Of a DNA stretch of 64,000 bases, positions 19,873 through 30,839 are shown in pieces. The stretch is taken from the NCBI GenBank assembly GCA_028096805.1, contig JAOHDU010000002.1, forward strand, positions 26,881 through 90,880. Direction: 5' to 3'. The stretch comes from Pontimonas sp. (GTDB lineage Bacteria > Actinomycetota > Actinomycetes > Actinomycetales > Microbacteriaceae). The translations under genes and the position numbers were made by a program. The notes below the pieces were generated by a model, which was given only the letters and a program-made list of their open reading frames with translations, did not search any database and was not told the DNA's origin. Numbering within the stretch: the stretch's first letter is position 1; the number at the start of each line of letters is the position of its first letter.

Positions 19873-20874
19873 TTAGGGCAGTGTCACTACCTGCGCGCCG
19901 AAGACCAAACCTGCGCCAAATCCGATCTGGAGAGCGAGGCCTCCGGAGGCTTCGGGGTGTTCTTTGAGCAGGCGATGCATGGCCAAGGGGATGGAAGCGG
20001 CAGACGTGTTGCCGGTGGTTTCAATGTCGCGGGCGATCAGCACGGAGTCGGGCAACCCCAACTGTTTGGCAAATTCGTCAATGATGCGCATATTTGCCTG
20101 GTGCGGAACAAACGCTGTCAGCTCCTCCGGGGAGACACCGGACTCTTCGAGGGCATTCTTGGCGACTTTCGCCATTTCCCAGACTGCCCAGCGGAAAACC
20201 GCTTGCCCGTCTTGGCGCAGGGTGGGGAAGCCGCCCTCGCGATCGGCGAAAGCTTCTTTGAGGGTCTTGTTCATCCCCACGGCGTCCCACTTGGAACCAT
20301 CGGAACCCCACAGGGTGGGGCCGATGCCGATGGTGTCGCTAGGTCCCACAACGGCCGCTCCTGCGCCATCTCCGAGGAGGAAGGAAATGCTTCGGTCGGT
20401 GGGCTCAACGATGTCGCTGAGCTTTTCTGCTCCCACGACCAAAACATAGGTGGCCGCGCCTGAGCGGATCAGCGCGTCGGCCTGGGCGATGCCGTACGTG
20501 TAGCCGGCGCACGCCGCGGAAATGTCGTAGGCGGCGGCGGGAGTGGCGCCGATGGTGTCCGCGAGAAGAGCAGCTAACGACGGGGTTTGCACGCTGTTGC
20601 TGATGGTCGCCACGATCACAGCCCCAATGTCGCTTGGCTCAATGCCGGCACCAGCAATTGCTTCTTCGGCCGCGCGAGAAGCCAGGTCGAGGACACCCTC
20701 ACCCGCACTCGAGCGTTTGCGTTCGATAACTCCCGTGCGTTGGCGAATCCACTCATCCGATGAGTCGATGGGTCCGGCAATATCGTCGTTGCTCACCGAG
20801 GTATCTCCGCGGGCAGCACCGAGTGCATAAATCTTGGTGAAGGCAGCGCCCTGGGACTGAACGAGGGGGCTCAT
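19873..20874 (-). CDS. fabH: Beta-ketoacyl-ACP synthase III
   Basis: DISAACAGYTYGI, VPHQANMRIID, GNTSAASIPLA. Confidence 0.95.
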   Translation of the reverse strand: MSPLVQSQGAAFTKIYALGAARGDTSVSNDDIAGPIDSSDEWIRQRTGVIERKRSSAGEGVLDLASRAAEEAIAGAGIEPSDIGAVIVATISNSVQTPSLAALLADTIGATPAAAYDISAACAGYTYGIAQADALIRSGAATYVLVVGAEKLSDIVEPTDRSISFLLGDGAGAAVVGPSDTIGIGPTLWGSDGSKWDAVGMNKTLKEAFADREGGFPTLRQDGQAVFRWAVWEMAKVAKNALEESGVSPEELTAFVPHQANMRIIDEFAKQLGLPDSVLIARDIETTGNTSAASIPLAMHRLLKEHPEASGGLALQIGFGAGLVFGAQVVTLP

Positions 20875-21788
20875 GCTGAAACCGCCATTTCGAGAGCTTT
20901 TTCCAGGTCATCCGGTGTGTTCAATGCCACGCTGGGCACCCCTTTCAGGCCACGTTTGGCTAAACCGACGAGTGCTCCCGCCGGGGCTAGCTCCATCATG
21001 CCCCGGATGCCATCTGAGGCAAAGGACTCCATGCAGGAATCCCACCGAACGGGTCGGGTCACCTGGTCCACCAGCGATTGCAGAGCATCCTGGCCGGCAC
21101 TCAAGAGCGACCCATCCCTATTCGTATAGAGCGGAAACTCGGGGTCAGTGGGCGACAGGTTTGAGGCAGCGTCGGAGAGTAGGCCCTGTGCGCTGTCCAT
21201 AAAGCTGGTGTGAAAGGCCCCCGCTACGGCGAGGGGAATCACTCGGGTTCCAGGAATCGGCGATTCGGCCAGGTCGGCCAGTAGCTGCTGGGTTCCCGCC
21301 ACGACCAGTTGCCCACGACCGTTGTAGTTGGCGGGATGAAGCCCTCGGGAGCTCACGTTGGCTTCGAGCGTTTCTGGGTCACCCCCTAAAAGCGCTGCCA
21401 TGCCGGTGTCCACGAGGTGCGACGCTTCTGCCATTGCCCGTCCCCGCAGCGCCACTAACTCCAGCGCCTCCTGGTCGCTGAGAACACCCGAGAGTGCTGC
21501 CGCTGTGAACTCTCCGACCGAATGGCCAGCGAAAGCAAGGGGTGTGCCACCGGGTAAGCGGGCGAGAAGGGCCCGCCCGGTCAAGATTCCGGCGGCAACA
21601 ATCAGCGGCTGTGCTACTGCCGTGTCTTTGATGGTGCTTTCGTCGCTGGTCGTGCCATGGGCCACCAAATCGATCCCCAGCGAGTCTGACCAGCTACGCA
21701 GCGTGTCTGCGTTGGCGCTGTCAGCGAGCCAGGGCTGAAGGAAGCCGGGTTTTTGTGAGCCTTGACCGGGAGCAGCGATAACAAACAT
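20871..21788 (-). CDS. fabD: ACP S-malonyltransferase
   Basis: APGQGSQKPG, GHSVGEF; overlaps fabH by 4 nt. Confidence 0.93.
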   Translation of the reverse strand: MFVIAAPGQGSQKPGFLQPWLADSANADTLRSWSDSLGIDLVAHGTTSDESTIKDTAVAQPLIVAAGILTGRALLARLPGGTPLAFAGHSVGEFTAAALSGVLSDQEALELVALRGRAMAEASHLVDTGMAALLGGDPETLEANVSSRGLHPANYNGRGQLVVAGTQQLLADLAESPIPGTRVIPLAVAGAFHTSFMDSAQGLLSDAASNLSPTDPEFPLYTNRDGSLLSAGQDALQSLVDQVTRPVRWDSCMESFASDGIRGMMELAPAGALVGLAKRGLKGVPSVALNTPDDLEKALEMAVSA

Positions 21789-21876
21789 AGGTTTCAGTGT
21801 CCCCTGAATGTTCTCGCGAGGTCGTAGTAGGAACCGGTGTGTTTGTCAGGCACCTTTTTGTGGCAAACCAACAGAA

Positions 21877-23055
21877 CTACGAGCCAAGGCCGGAGGAATT
21901 CGGCTCGCTCATGCTGCCGAGGATGATGGCCAAGTGCAGAGTCAGCGCATCTCGAGGGTTACTCGGGTCCCACGCCACCACCTGGGAGACCTTTTTGAGA
22001 CGGTAGCGCACGGTGTTGGGGTGAACATAAAGCTCGCGCGCTGTCGACTCCAGCGAATGACCGGTCTCGAGGTACGTCCACAGTGTGCCCAACAGATCCA
22101 ACTGGTGGTCTCGCAGGGGTTCATAAATCTCGGTCACGAGTGCTCGACGCGCGAGCGGGTCTCCCGCAAGCGCCCGCTCCGGCAGCACATCGCCCGCGGA
22201 GAGGGGGCGGGGGAGCTCTCGGCGAGACTTAGCAACGGAGAACCCCGCGAGCGCGGCTTTGGCGCTTTTTGCGGCATCCACCACAGAAACCACCCCGGGC
22301 CCAACGACGAGTGCGCCCGCACCAAAGCTCTCCTGCATATTGGTCACGATGTCGAGGAACGGCGCTGGGTTTTCGGGTGCGTGGTCCTCGTCCACGCGCC
22401 GGCCAATAACAACAACCAGCCGGTTTCCCTGCACACCGACCAACACATCCGCATCGCGGTGGCGGGCGGTTCGGCGAATAATGTCGACATCAACCATGCG
22501 AGGGCTTGTACCCACAACAACCGCAACTTCACCGTGCCCGAGCCACCCCAGTGCGGCGATGCGGGACGGCAATTCCTGGTCATATTCCCCACTCAAGATT
22601 GAGTCCACCGCCAGCGCCTCTAAGCGCGCGTCCCACAGTCCTCGGGATTCTGCTGCTCGGGCGTAGACGTCTGCGGCAGCGAACGCGATTTCTCGCGAGT
22701 AGTGCAGGATCGATTCCCGCAGCTCGGGGGGCCCTTTCAAGAGCTCTTTTTCGACGACCTCCACGGTGACTTTGATCAGCTGCAAAGTCTGTTGCAGGCT
22801 GACGGAGCGAAGAAGCTCCCGGGGTGCCACCCCAAAAACGTCGGAGGCAATCCACGGGGTGGATTGGGGGTTCTCATGCCAGGCGATGAACGAGGTAATC
22901 CCCGTTTGGGCGACCATTCCGACCGCCGAGCGTCTGCTGGGTGGCATCGCCCGGTACCAGGGCAATTCGGCTTCTAGCGTCGCCAGGGTGGTGGTGGCCA
23001 TCTCCCCCGAGATGTTGCGCAGCCATGCAAGCGTTTGCTTTTTGGTCATTGCCAT
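21877..23055 (-). CDS. PucR/CdaR-like HTH regulator, probable FasR-type regulator of fatty acid synthesis
   Basis: C-terminal ETGHSLESTARELYVHPNTVRYRLKKV; adjacency to the fab operon as for FasR. Confidence 0.8.
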   Translation of the reverse strand: MAMTKKQTLAWLRNISGEMATTTLATLEAELPWYRAMPPSRRSAVGMVAQTGITSFIAWHENPQSTPWIASDVFGVAPRELLRSVSLQQTLQLIKVTVEVVEKELLKGPPELRESILHYSREIAFAAADVYARAAESRGLWDARLEALAVDSILSGEYDQELPSRIAALGWLGHGEVAVVVGTSPRMVDVDIIRRTARHRDADVLVGVQGNRLVVVIGRRVDEDHAPENPAPFLDIVTNMQESFGAGALVVGPGVVSVVDAAKSAKAALAGFSVAKSRRELPRPLSAGDVLPERALAGDPLARRALVTEIYEPLRDHQLDLLGTLWTYLETGHSLESTARELYVHPNTVRYRLKKVSQVVAWDPSNPRDALTLHLAIILGSMSEPNSSGLGS

Positions 23056-23082
23056 GGCTACTCCGCGAAGCTCACCGATCGC

Positions 23083-25809
23083 TTACGCTTCACCGCCGGC
23101 GGAACCGCTCGTTCCTGCGGTGACGTCATGGAGCTGGTATTTCTGGATTGCCTGAGCAAGCGCGTCGCTGGCGACGGCGCCGTCTTTAGCGAGTTGCTGC
23201 AAAACACGGGCGGTGACTGACGGCCCATCAATCGCAAAATAGCGTCGCGCGGCAGGACGGGTGTCGCTAAATCCGAAACCATCTGCTCCGAGCGTCAGGT
23301 AGGGGCGCGGCACAAACTCACGGATCTGATCTTGGACAGTGTGCATAAAATCACTGACCGCCACCACGGGACCCTCGCTTTCGGCAAGCCGAGAGGTCAC
23401 ATAGGGGATTGCGGGGGTTTGGTCCGGGTGCAAGAAATTGTGACGCTCTGCTGCCACGCCGTCACGTCGCAATTCGTTCCACGAGGTCACCGACCACACT
23501 TCTGCACTGACACCCCAGTCTTCGGCGAGCAGGGCTTGAGCTTCCAGGGCCCAGGGAACACCCACGCCGGAAGCAAGAATGGTTGCTTTCGGGCCTGTTC
23601 CCGAGCCAGCACTGATGCGGTGCATGCCCTTCAGGATGCCGTCAACATCAACATCCGAAGGTTCTTCGGGTTGAACAATCGGCTCGTTGTAAATGGTGAG
23701 GTAGTACATCACGTTGGGGTCTGGGTGCGACCCGCCATACATGCGCTCCATACCGGCAGCGACGATGTGAGCAAGTTCGTAGGAGTAGGCCGGGTCATAG
23801 GTAATGACGGCGGCGTTGGTGGAGGCGAGCAGAGGCGAGTGCCCATCGGCGTGCTGGAGCCCCTCACCGGTCAGGGTCGTGCGACCGGCGGTAGCGCCCA
23901 TGATGAAGCCTCGGGCCATTTGATCGCCGGCAGCCCACATGGCGTCACCGGTGCGCTGGAAACCAAACATCGAATAGAAGACGTAAATGGGCACCATGGG
24001 TTCGCCATGGGTGGCGTAACTGGTTCCGATTGCGGTGAATGCAGCAAACGCACCGGCTTCGTTGATTCCCGTGTGAAGAATCTGGCCCTCGGGGCTTTCC
24101 TTGTAGGCCAGAAGCAGTTCGCGGTCTACGGAGGTGTAGTTCTGCCCGTGCGGGTTGTAAATCTTGGACGTGGGGAAGTAGGCGTCCATTCCGAAGGTGC
24201 GGGCTTCATCAGGAATGATCGGCACTAATCGGTGGGCAAAGTCAGGGTTCTTCAACAGGTCTTTCAGCAACCGGGCAAACGCCATCGTGGTGGCAATTTC
24301 TTGTTTGCCTGAGCCCTTCTTGACCGACGCGTACGTGTCTGATCCCGGCAGGGAGACCGCGGTGTACCGCGAGCGCCGCTCGGGCAGGTAGCCGCCCAAT
24401 TCGCGCCGGCGCTCGTGCATGTACTCCAGCGCTTCATCGTTGTCGCCGGGGTGGAAATATGGCGGTTGGTAGACATCAGCGTCGAGTGCTGCATCGGAAA
24501 TGGGAATCCGCATGTCGTCCCGGAAGGTCTTCAAGTTCTCCAGCGTGAGCTTTTTCATCTGGTGGGTGGCGTTGCGACCCTCGAAGCTTGGGCCCAAACC
24601 GTAGCCCTTCACCGTTTTCGCCAGAATGACGGTGGGCTGACCTTTGTGCTCTGTTGCGGCCTTGAAAGCGGCGTACACCTTGCGGTAGTCGTGCCCACCG
24701 CGCTTGAGGAGCCAGATGTCGTCATCGCTCATACCGGCCACCATGGCTGCGGTACGGGGGTCGCGCCCGAAGAAGTTCTCGCGAATATAGGCGCCACTTT
24801 CGGCTTTGTAAGTTTGGAAATCACCGTCCGGGGTGGTGTTCATGAGATCCCGCAGAGCGCCCTCGTGGTCTTGGGAGAGCAGGGCATCCCATTCCCGACC
24901 CCACACGACCTTGATCACGTTCCAGCCTGCCCCGCGGAAGAAGCTCTCGAGCTCCTGAATGATCTTGCCGTTTCCTCGGACGGGTCCATCGAGTCGCTGC
25001 AGGTTGCAGTTAACGACAAACGTCAAATTGTCGAGGTCATCGTTGGCCGCCAGTTGCAGGGCTCCGCGGCTTTCGACCTCGTCCATTTCGCCATCGCCGA
25101 GGAACGCCCACACGTGTTGCTGGGAGGTGTCTTTGATGCCGCGGTGGTGGAGGTAGCGGTTGGCCTGTGCCTGATAAATCGCGTTGATGGGACCCAAGCC
25201 CATGGACACGGTGGGGAACTGCCAGAACTCCGGCATCAAGCGCGGGTGAGGGTACGAGGAAAGACCACCCGTGGGGTGGGACTTCTCCTGACGGAACCCA
25301 TCGAGCTGGTCTTCGCTTAGTCGACCCTCGAGGTAGGCCCTTGCGTACATACCGGGTGAGGCGTGTCCCTGATAGAAAATCTGATCGCCACCTCCAGGGT
25401 GGTCTGCGCCGCGGAAAAAGTGGTTATGTCCCACTTCGTAGAGCGCGGCCGAGGACGCATACGTCGAAATGTGGCCGCCCACAGCAATACCGGGTCGTTG
25501 TGCTCGGTGCACGGTAATCGCTGCGTTCCAGCGGATCCAGGCGCGGTAGCGGCGCTCGATTTCCTCATCACCCGGGAATTCCGGTTCTGATTCCGGCGCG
25601 ATGGTGTTGAGGTAATCCGTGGTGGGAACCATCGGGACACCGAGGTGAAGCTCTTTGGACCGCTTCAGCAGGCTCAGCATGATTTCGCGACCACGCTGGT
25701 GACCGGCACCAGCAACGACGGCATCGAGAGACTGTTGCCACTCTGCGGTCTCTACGGGGTCAGAGTCCATCCGGTGAGACGAATAGGGGTCTTGGTCGTT
25801 GACAGGCAT
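23083..25809 (-). CDS. aceE: Pyruvate dehydrogenase E1 component (homodimeric)
   Basis: 908 aa, [14 protein letters not shown] ThDP motif, [27 protein letters not shown]. Confidence 0.96.
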   Translation of the reverse strand: MPVNDQDPYSSHRMDSDPVETAEWQQSLDAVVAGAGHQRGREIMLSLLKRSKELHLGVPMVPTTDYLNTIAPESEPEFPGDEEIERRYRAWIRWNAAITVHRAQRPGIAVGGHISTYASSAALYEVGHNHFFRGADHPGGGDQIFYQGHASPGMYARAYLEGRLSEDQLDGFRQEKSHPTGGLSSYPHPRLMPEFWQFPTVSMGLGPINAIYQAQANRYLHHRGIKDTSQQHVWAFLGDGEMDEVESRGALQLAANDDLDNLTFVVNCNLQRLDGPVRGNGKIIQELESFFRGAGWNVIKVVWGREWDALLSQDHEGALRDLMNTTPDGDFQTYKAESGAYIRENFFGRDPRTAAMVAGMSDDDIWLLKRGGHDYRKVYAAFKAATEHKGQPTVILAKTVKGYGLGPSFEGRNATHQMKKLTLENLKTFRDDMRIPISDAALDADVYQPPYFHPGDNDEALEYMHERRRELGGYLPERRSRYTAVSLPGSDTYASVKKGSGKQEIATTMAFARLLKDLLKNPDFAHRLVPIIPDEARTFGMDAYFPTSKIYNPHGQNYTSVDRELLLAYKESPEGQILHTGINEAGAFAAFTAIGTSYATHGEPMVPIYVFYSMFGFQRTGDAMWAAGDQMARGFIMGATAGRTTLTGEGLQHADGHSPLLASTNAAVITYDPAYSYELAHIVAAGMERMYGGSHPDPNVMYYLTIYNEPIVQPEEPSDVDVDGILKGMHRISAGSGTGPKATILASGVGVPWALEAQALLAEDWGVSAEVWSVTSWNELRRDGVAAERHNFLHPDQTPAIPYVTSRLAESEGPVVAVSDFMHTVQDQIREFVPRPYLTLGADGFGFSDTRPAARRYFAIDGPSVTARVLQQLAKDGAVASDALAQAIQKYQLHDVTAGTSGSAGGEA

Positions 25810-25949
25810 CCTGACCTCTTCCTGTGTGTGGTAGATCCAGAAGTCGTGTTTCCCGAAGGATTGCTCCGCGAAATCCCGTTTAGTCTAGACCCAGACGCCG
25901 GCACGATTGGGGGCGGCCAGAGCGTCGCTGTGGTCTAGCATTGAAGCTT

Positions 25950-26023
25950 GGGCCTGTAGCTCAGTTGGTTAGAGCGCCACGTTTACACCGTGGATGCCGG
26001 GGGTTCGAGTCCCTCCGGGCCCA
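25950..26023 (+). tRNA. tRNA-Val (TAC)
   Basis: Cloverleaf: GGGCCTG/CGGGCCC, anticodon stem-loop CCACG-TTTACAC-CGTGG, T loop TTCGAGT. Confidence 0.95.
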
Positions 26024-26031
26024 CCCTGCTG

Positions 26032-26364
26032 CTAAAGAAAAAGCGCCACCATCAGCGCGAAATAAATCACGACAAACACCGCCGGGGTGATGTACTTCAC
26101 CACCCACATCCAGTCCCGCGAGTTGTTTCCGCTGGAGGCGGCCAGAGCCTGAGCTTCCGTTGCCGATTGGAACTGCACAAGCGCTCCCAAAATGCCCGAG
26201 GCAAGAAGAATTCCGGCGGTGGCCACCCGCACCGCGAGAGCGGTATCGGCGAGACCAAACTGGAGCAGGGCCACCGTGGTGATGAGTAGGGCCGTGGGCG
26301 CTATTTGCGACACAACGATGGTTGAGCGGTGCTGGAGCCACACGTGGGTTTGTTCCGGTGTCAT
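26032..26364 (-). CDS. Small hypothetical membrane protein
   Basis: Start MTPEQTHVW; three hydrophobic segments. Confidence 0.55.
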   Translation of the reverse strand: MTPEQTHVWLQHRSTIVVSQIAPTALLITTVALLQFGLADTALAVRVATAGILLASGILGALVQFQSATEAQALAASSGNNSRDWMWVVKYITPAVFVVIYFALMVALFL

Positions 26365-26451
26365 AACACTTCCTTGCCTGAGTCCTGCCCACACTGTATC
26401 GAAGGGTGCGGATGCCAGCGGGACACCCTCAATTGCCCGTACGCTGGAGAC

Positions 26452-28440
26452 ATGGTCGGCGAGGAAACAAACGGTGGGGAGGGTTCGTCCCCCAGGCGTT
26501 CCACTTTTGTGCCGCCCGCGGACGACACTTCTTCGGAGGACGATGTTGTCGCGGAGACCCTAGGTTCCACGAGTCCCGAACCGACCCCATCGCAGGTTGA
26601 GCCCAAGCAGCCGGTATCTGACGATCCCCTCGCCTATCCACCAGCGCCGCTCAAGCAGTCTGTCCCGGTGAATATCGCGGTTGCGGAGGCAACGGACACG
26701 GAGTCGATGATGGAGCGCCTGGAGGCCCAGATTGCCCTCCAGCGAGCTGAGGAAGAATCTTTCCGAGCGTGGGCGGATGCCGTGAAAGAAAGCCACCCCG
26801 GGTTTGCCGAAGCGATCATTGCTCACGAGCGAGCCATTTTTGACGGCGCCGAGCGCACCGAGTTCCGTCTTGAGCCAGCCGAAGACACTCTGTCGGAGAT
26901 GCCAGACGCCGACGACCTGAACGACGGGGAACCGTCGACCGCCATTGAGGACAGCACTGGTAGTGATGCGTTGAGTCAACTCGCGGGCGACGACTTGTCC
27001 TCGATTCATGAACCGGAAGACTCCCCGCAACTGCCGGATAACTCGACGGACCCGGTGGCTGATCCGCTGGCGGTGGCGCCCGCGACGAAAGCCCGAGCCC
27101 CCCGACCCTTGTCGCCGACCCGGTGGTCCTTGATCTCTACCTGGCAGATCGCGCTGATACCCCTTCTGGCGCTCACGCCGGGCCTGTGGTTTGTCGCGAG
27201 GGGTACCGACTACTCCGAGGCCTTGGCGGCTCTAGCCGTTGCGGCCCTCGTGGTCGGTCTGGTGATTGCCGGTCTGACTCGGTCGCGAACTCCTCTTCGT
27301 GACACCTTCGGCAGTGTGGGTAGCTTGATGCCCGGGGTAGCGCTTATGGGGCTCCGGTTGGCCGTCCTGGCGCTGGTCGTGGGGTGGTCCTCTTCCGTGG
27401 CTGCCGAGATTGCCGCTCTCTCGGGTTTGTGGCCAGGCTCCGCTGAGCAAGCCCAGATTCTTGCGGCCGCTCTGCTCGGCGCCAGCGCCATCGTGCACTT
27501 GTTCTTCAGTGCTCCCGTTGTCCGTGTCACGGTGTGGGGGAGTGCGGTGTTGGGCCTGCTCGGATCAGCAGCTCTCATGTGGCGCACGGTCCCGGAGATT
27601 CCCACCGTGCCCTCGTGGGATACACCAGACGATGCAGTGGCAGTGCTGAGCGCCGCGGCGATCCTTGTGGCAGCCGGTGTAGGGCTGCTGGCCCCCCTCG
27701 CTTCCAACATGGCAGGACTCGTTGCTTTCCGAAAGGTTCGCGCTCAGGGGCTTTGGGCCGGGATTGCATCCATGGTGCCTCTGGCAGCACTACTGGGGTT
27801 TGTTATCGTTCTGGCCTCCAGCACCCCAGAGTTTGCCGCGAACGTGCTTGCTGACCCCGTTCGCACCCTCGCGATTGGCCTCGGCACGTGGTTCCCGGTG
27901 CCCGCCTTGCTGGTCTTGGTCATCCCGTTCGTGGGTCTACTGGTCGTGGGGTTGAGCGCTGTCACCTCGTCGCTGCAGGATATGTCGGTACCGGCCCCTC
28001 GCGTGGTCCTCGCGATCGCGGTGGCAGTCCTTTTTGTCGCCGCAGTGTTCGCTGGACTCGTATGGTCAGACGTGGTGAGTGACGCAATGCCGGATCTGGT
28101 CACCACGCTCGGCGTGTGCTTCGGGGCCTGGGCGGGAATAACAGCCATGAACGCCATGTTGCCCGGTCGGCCTTCGGGGGATCGCCCTCTTCGAGTGCGG
28201 GCGGGAAATCTGTTGGGGCTGGGTGTTGCCGTCGCATTAGGTTTTGGGGTGACCAGCTCTTCCGTTTCGTGGTTGTCCTGGCAGGGTTACCTCGTGGATT
28301 TCGTGACGGTGGAGGGTCTTGGCGTCCTGGCCGAGGGGTCGATGGGAGTTCTCCTTGCGCTCGCGATGGGTGCCTTGTTCGGCCTGATTTCGTTTGTCTT
28401 TTCTCTGGCTCGGAAAGGTAACCCCCGTGTCGGAAGCTAG
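26452..28440 (+). CDS. Hypothetical multi-TM protein with acidic disordered N-terminus
   Basis: ATG at 26452; ~200 aa Asp/Glu/Ser/Pro-rich region followed by ~10 TM segments. Confidence 0.65.
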   Translation: MVGEETNGGEGSSPRRSTFVPPADDTSSEDDVVAETLGSTSPEPTPSQVEPKQPVSDDPLAYPPAPLKQSVPVNIAVAEATDTESMMERLEAQIALQRAEEESFRAWADAVKESHPGFAEAIIAHERAIFDGAERTEFRLEPAEDTLSEMPDADDLNDGEPSTAIEDSTGSDALSQLAGDDLSSIHEPEDSPQLPDNSTDPVADPLAVAPATKARAPRPLSPTRWSLISTWQIALIPLLALTPGLWFVARGTDYSEALAALAVAALVVGLVIAGLTRSRTPLRDTFGSVGSLMPGVALMGLRLAVLALVVGWSSSVAAEIAALSGLWPGSAEQAQILAAALLGASAIVHLFFSAPVVRVTVWGSAVLGLLGSAALMWRTVPEIPTVPSWDTPDDAVAVLSAAAILVAAGVGLLAPLASNMAGLVAFRKVRAQGLWAGIASMVPLAALLGFVIVLASSTPEFAANVLADPVRTLAIGLGTWFPVPALLVLVIPFVGLLVVGLSAVTSSLQDMSVPAPRVVLAIAVAVLFVAAVFAGLVWSDVVSDAMPDLVTTLGVCFGAWAGITAMNAMLPGRPSGDRPLRVRAGNLLGLGVAVALGFGVTSSSVSWLSWQGYLVDFVTVEGLGVLAEGSMGVLLALAMGALFGLISFVFSLARKGNPRVGS

Positions 28441-29272
28441 TGCTGGTGGTGTGTCGTTGTCCGGGGTGCTCGAGGTGCTCGAAGCCTTGTGGCCAGAGGC
28501 TGGCGCAGAAGACTGGGATGCGCCAGGTCTTGTGGTGGGGGATCCTGAGTCCCCGGTGACATCGATACACCTGATGGTCGATGTGACTCCCGAGAGTGTC
28601 GAAGAGGCACTCGAGCACGGTGCTGATCTCATCGTCGCTCACCACCCGTTGCTGTTGAGAGGTGTGACCACGGTTGCTGAGTCCACCTACAAGGGACACA
28701 TCATTGCCACACTGATCCGGGCCGGATGTGCATTAGTCACTGCTCACACCAACGCGGATGCTGTCCCCACGGGCACTTCCGCTCGTCTGGCCGATCTGCT
28801 GGAGCTTCAGCAGCACAAGCCCATCACGGAGGGCTCACAGCCCGGCCACGGGTTGGGCCGCGTCGGCACCCTCGCGCAACCGCGAAGCCTGTACGAAGTA
28901 GCTGTCGCGCTGGGCGAAATTCTTCCCCACACTGCTATCGGCCCCGTCGTCGCCGGAGACCCCGAGGCGATGATCACCACGGTGTCGCTGTGTGCGGGAG
29001 CGGGGGATTCACTGATTGCCCACCCCGCTGTCATTGGCAGCGACGTGTACATCACCAGTGACCTTCGTCACCACGTCGCGTCGGAAGCCAGGGAACAAGC
29101 CCAACTTTTGGGGGGCCCAGCACTGATCACCATTTCCCATTTTTCCGCGGAATGGCTGTGGCTGGCACAAGCTGCGGCAGAGCTCGAGGCTCGCGTCGAC
29201 ATTCCGGTCTCGGTGAGTGATCTCAACACGGATCCCTGGACCTTCCAAGTGCAACGCGTAGGGGATGAATAG
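28427..29272 (+). CDS. Nif3-like dinuclear metal centre protein
   Basis: DLIVAHHPLLLRG, TAHTNADAV; GTG start overlapping previous stop. Confidence 0.9.
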   Translation: MSEASAGGVSLSGVLEVLEALWPEAGAEDWDAPGLVVGDPESPVTSIHLMVDVTPESVEEALEHGADLIVAHHPLLLRGVTTVAESTYKGHIIATLIRAGCALVTAHTNADAVPTGTSARLADLLELQQHKPITEGSQPGHGLGRVGTLAQPRSLYEVAVALGEILPHTAIGPVVAGDPEAMITTVSLCAGAGDSLIAHPAVIGSDVYITSDLRHHVASEAREQAQLLGGPALITISHFSAEWLWLAQAAAELEARVDIPVSVSDLNTDPWTFQVQRVGDE

Positions 29273-30013
29273 ATGGCACTGACCGCACCCGCTGAAAGCC
29301 AGAAAACGCTGCTGAGTGTGGCGGAGAAAGACCTCGCCATTGCGCGTAATCATGCGACGATTCGGGGGCTAGCTCAGGCGCTCAGTATCCAGACCTTGGA
29401 GAAAGCGCTGGAAGATATCCGGGCGAGACGTCATGATGCGATGGTCGAGCGCGACGGGGTGCAATCGGAGCTTTCCCGCGCCGAGTCCGACGTGTCCCTG
29501 GTTGATGCTCGCATCGCGAAAGATTCGGAGAGGCTCTCACAGACATCTTCTGCCAAAGATGCGCAGGGCCTAGAGCATGAGCTCGAAAGCCTTGCCGCAC
29601 GCAAATCAGATTTGGAAGATATCGAACTAGCCATCATGGAACGACTGGAGGAAGCGAGTGCGGCCTTGGCTTCCCTCGAGGAGCAACTCGCGAGCGCCGA
29701 AGGCGCGCTGAGCGAGGCGCGGGCTCAGGAAAAAGCTCAGAGCGAAGAGATCACCGCGGCAACGTCGCAGCTCACGAAAGAGCGTGAAGTGCTAGTAGCC
29801 TCTGTGCCCGCAGATCTGGTGGAGCTCTATGAGCGCCAACGCGAGCGTTACGGAATCGGTGCCTCCCATCTTCGCGCAGGAATTTCCAGTGCCAGTGGGG
29901 TCGCGCTGACGGAGTCCGACATTCAGAAAATTCGGGAAACTCCGGAAGACACCGTGGTGTTGTGTCCCGATAGCAACGCCATCCTGGTGCGGACGGCGGA
30001 GTCGGGCCTGTGA
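29273..30013 (+). CDS. Coiled-coil protein of the C4-type zinc-ribbon family with degenerate ribbon
   Basis: Long coiled coil, C-terminus GISSASGVALTESDIQKIRETPEDTVVLCPDSNAILVRTAESGL. Confidence 0.75.
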   Translation: MALTAPAESQKTLLSVAEKDLAIARNHATIRGLAQALSIQTLEKALEDIRARRHDAMVERDGVQSELSRAESDVSLVDARIAKDSERLSQTSSAKDAQGLEHELESLAARKSDLEDIELAIMERLEEASAALASLEEQLASAEGALSEARAQEKAQSEEITAATSQLTKEREVLVASVPADLVELYERQRERYGIGASHLRAGISSASGVALTESDIQKIRETPEDTVVLCPDSNAILVRTAESGL

Positions 30014-30438
30014 CGTACGCGAACCTCATCGTCGAAGCAGATGGCGCCTCCCGGGGAAACCCCGGTGACGCCGCCGGGGGAGCTGTTGTGCTGGACCCTG
30101 ACACAGGGCAGACGATCGCCACCGTGGGGGAGCTGTGCGGCACCGCGTCGAATAACGTGGCCGAGTACCGCGGGATGATCGCCGGAATCCGGGCAGCCTG
30201 GGATATTGCTCCCGGAGCGTCGTTGAGAGTGCTGATGGATTCCAAACTCGTGGTGGAGCAGATGTCCGGGCGGTGGAAAATCAAACACCCGGATATGCAG
30301 GCTCTCGCCCGTGAAGCGCGGGAGTTGATTGGCGGGAGCCCTGTTTCGTTTGAGTGGGTGCCTCGCGAAAAGAATGCTCGGGCGGATGCCGCGGGAAACG
30401 CAGCACTCGATCGCCGCGAATCTTTCTGCGAGCGCTAG
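30010..30438 (+). CDS. RNase H-like protein (reverse-transcriptase-like/RNase HI family)
   Basis: EADGASRGNPGDAAGG, NNVAEYRGMI, SKLVVEQMSGRWKIK, REKNARADAAGN. Confidence 0.9.
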   Translation: MTYANLIVEADGASRGNPGDAAGGAVVLDPDTGQTIATVGELCGTASNNVAEYRGMIAGIRAAWDIAPGASLRVLMDSKLVVEQMSGRWKIKHPDMQALAREARELIGGSPVSFEWVPREKNARADAAGNAALDRRESFCER

Positions 30439-30468
30439 CTAGTTTCTCGCTCCTGCCCTACCCTGGAG

Positions 30469-30839
30469 GTGTTGGAGGGGTCGGCCAGGCAATCGCGTCG
30501 CTGCGTCAGCAGTGCCGAGGAACGTCCGGGCTCCCTAGAGCAGGATGGTGGGTAACACCCACCCGGAGTAATCCGCGAGATAGTGCCACAGAAAATAGAC
30601 CGCCCGGTTTTCCGGGTAAGGGTGAAACGGTGGTGTAAGAGACCACCAGAGGTTTGGGTGACCAAATCTGCTCGGTAAACCTCATCCGGAGCAAGGTCAA
30701 ACAGACACCCATCAGGTTGCTCGCCTGAGTGTCGGGTAGGCCGCTAGAGGGATCTGGTAACAGCTCCCCGAGAAAGATGATTGCCCCCGGGGTTCGCCCC
30801 GGGACAGAACCCGGCGTATCGGCTGACCTCCTCCAACAC
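30469..30839 (+). ncRNA. rnpB: RNase P RNA (class A)
   Basis: gaggaacgtccgggctcc, acagaaaatagaccgcc, gggtgaaacggtg, agagaccaccag; P1 strands gtgttggaggggtc and gacctcctccaacac pair. Confidence 0.95.

Noticed and set aside
23332-25320. Antisense ORFs of 298 and 301 aa opposite aceE
   Set aside because: Shadow ORFs arising from codon bias opposite a well-conserved essential enzyme.
25950-26040. tRNA-Val considered as a second integration site
   Set aside because: No repeat of its 3' end found elsewhere in the window.
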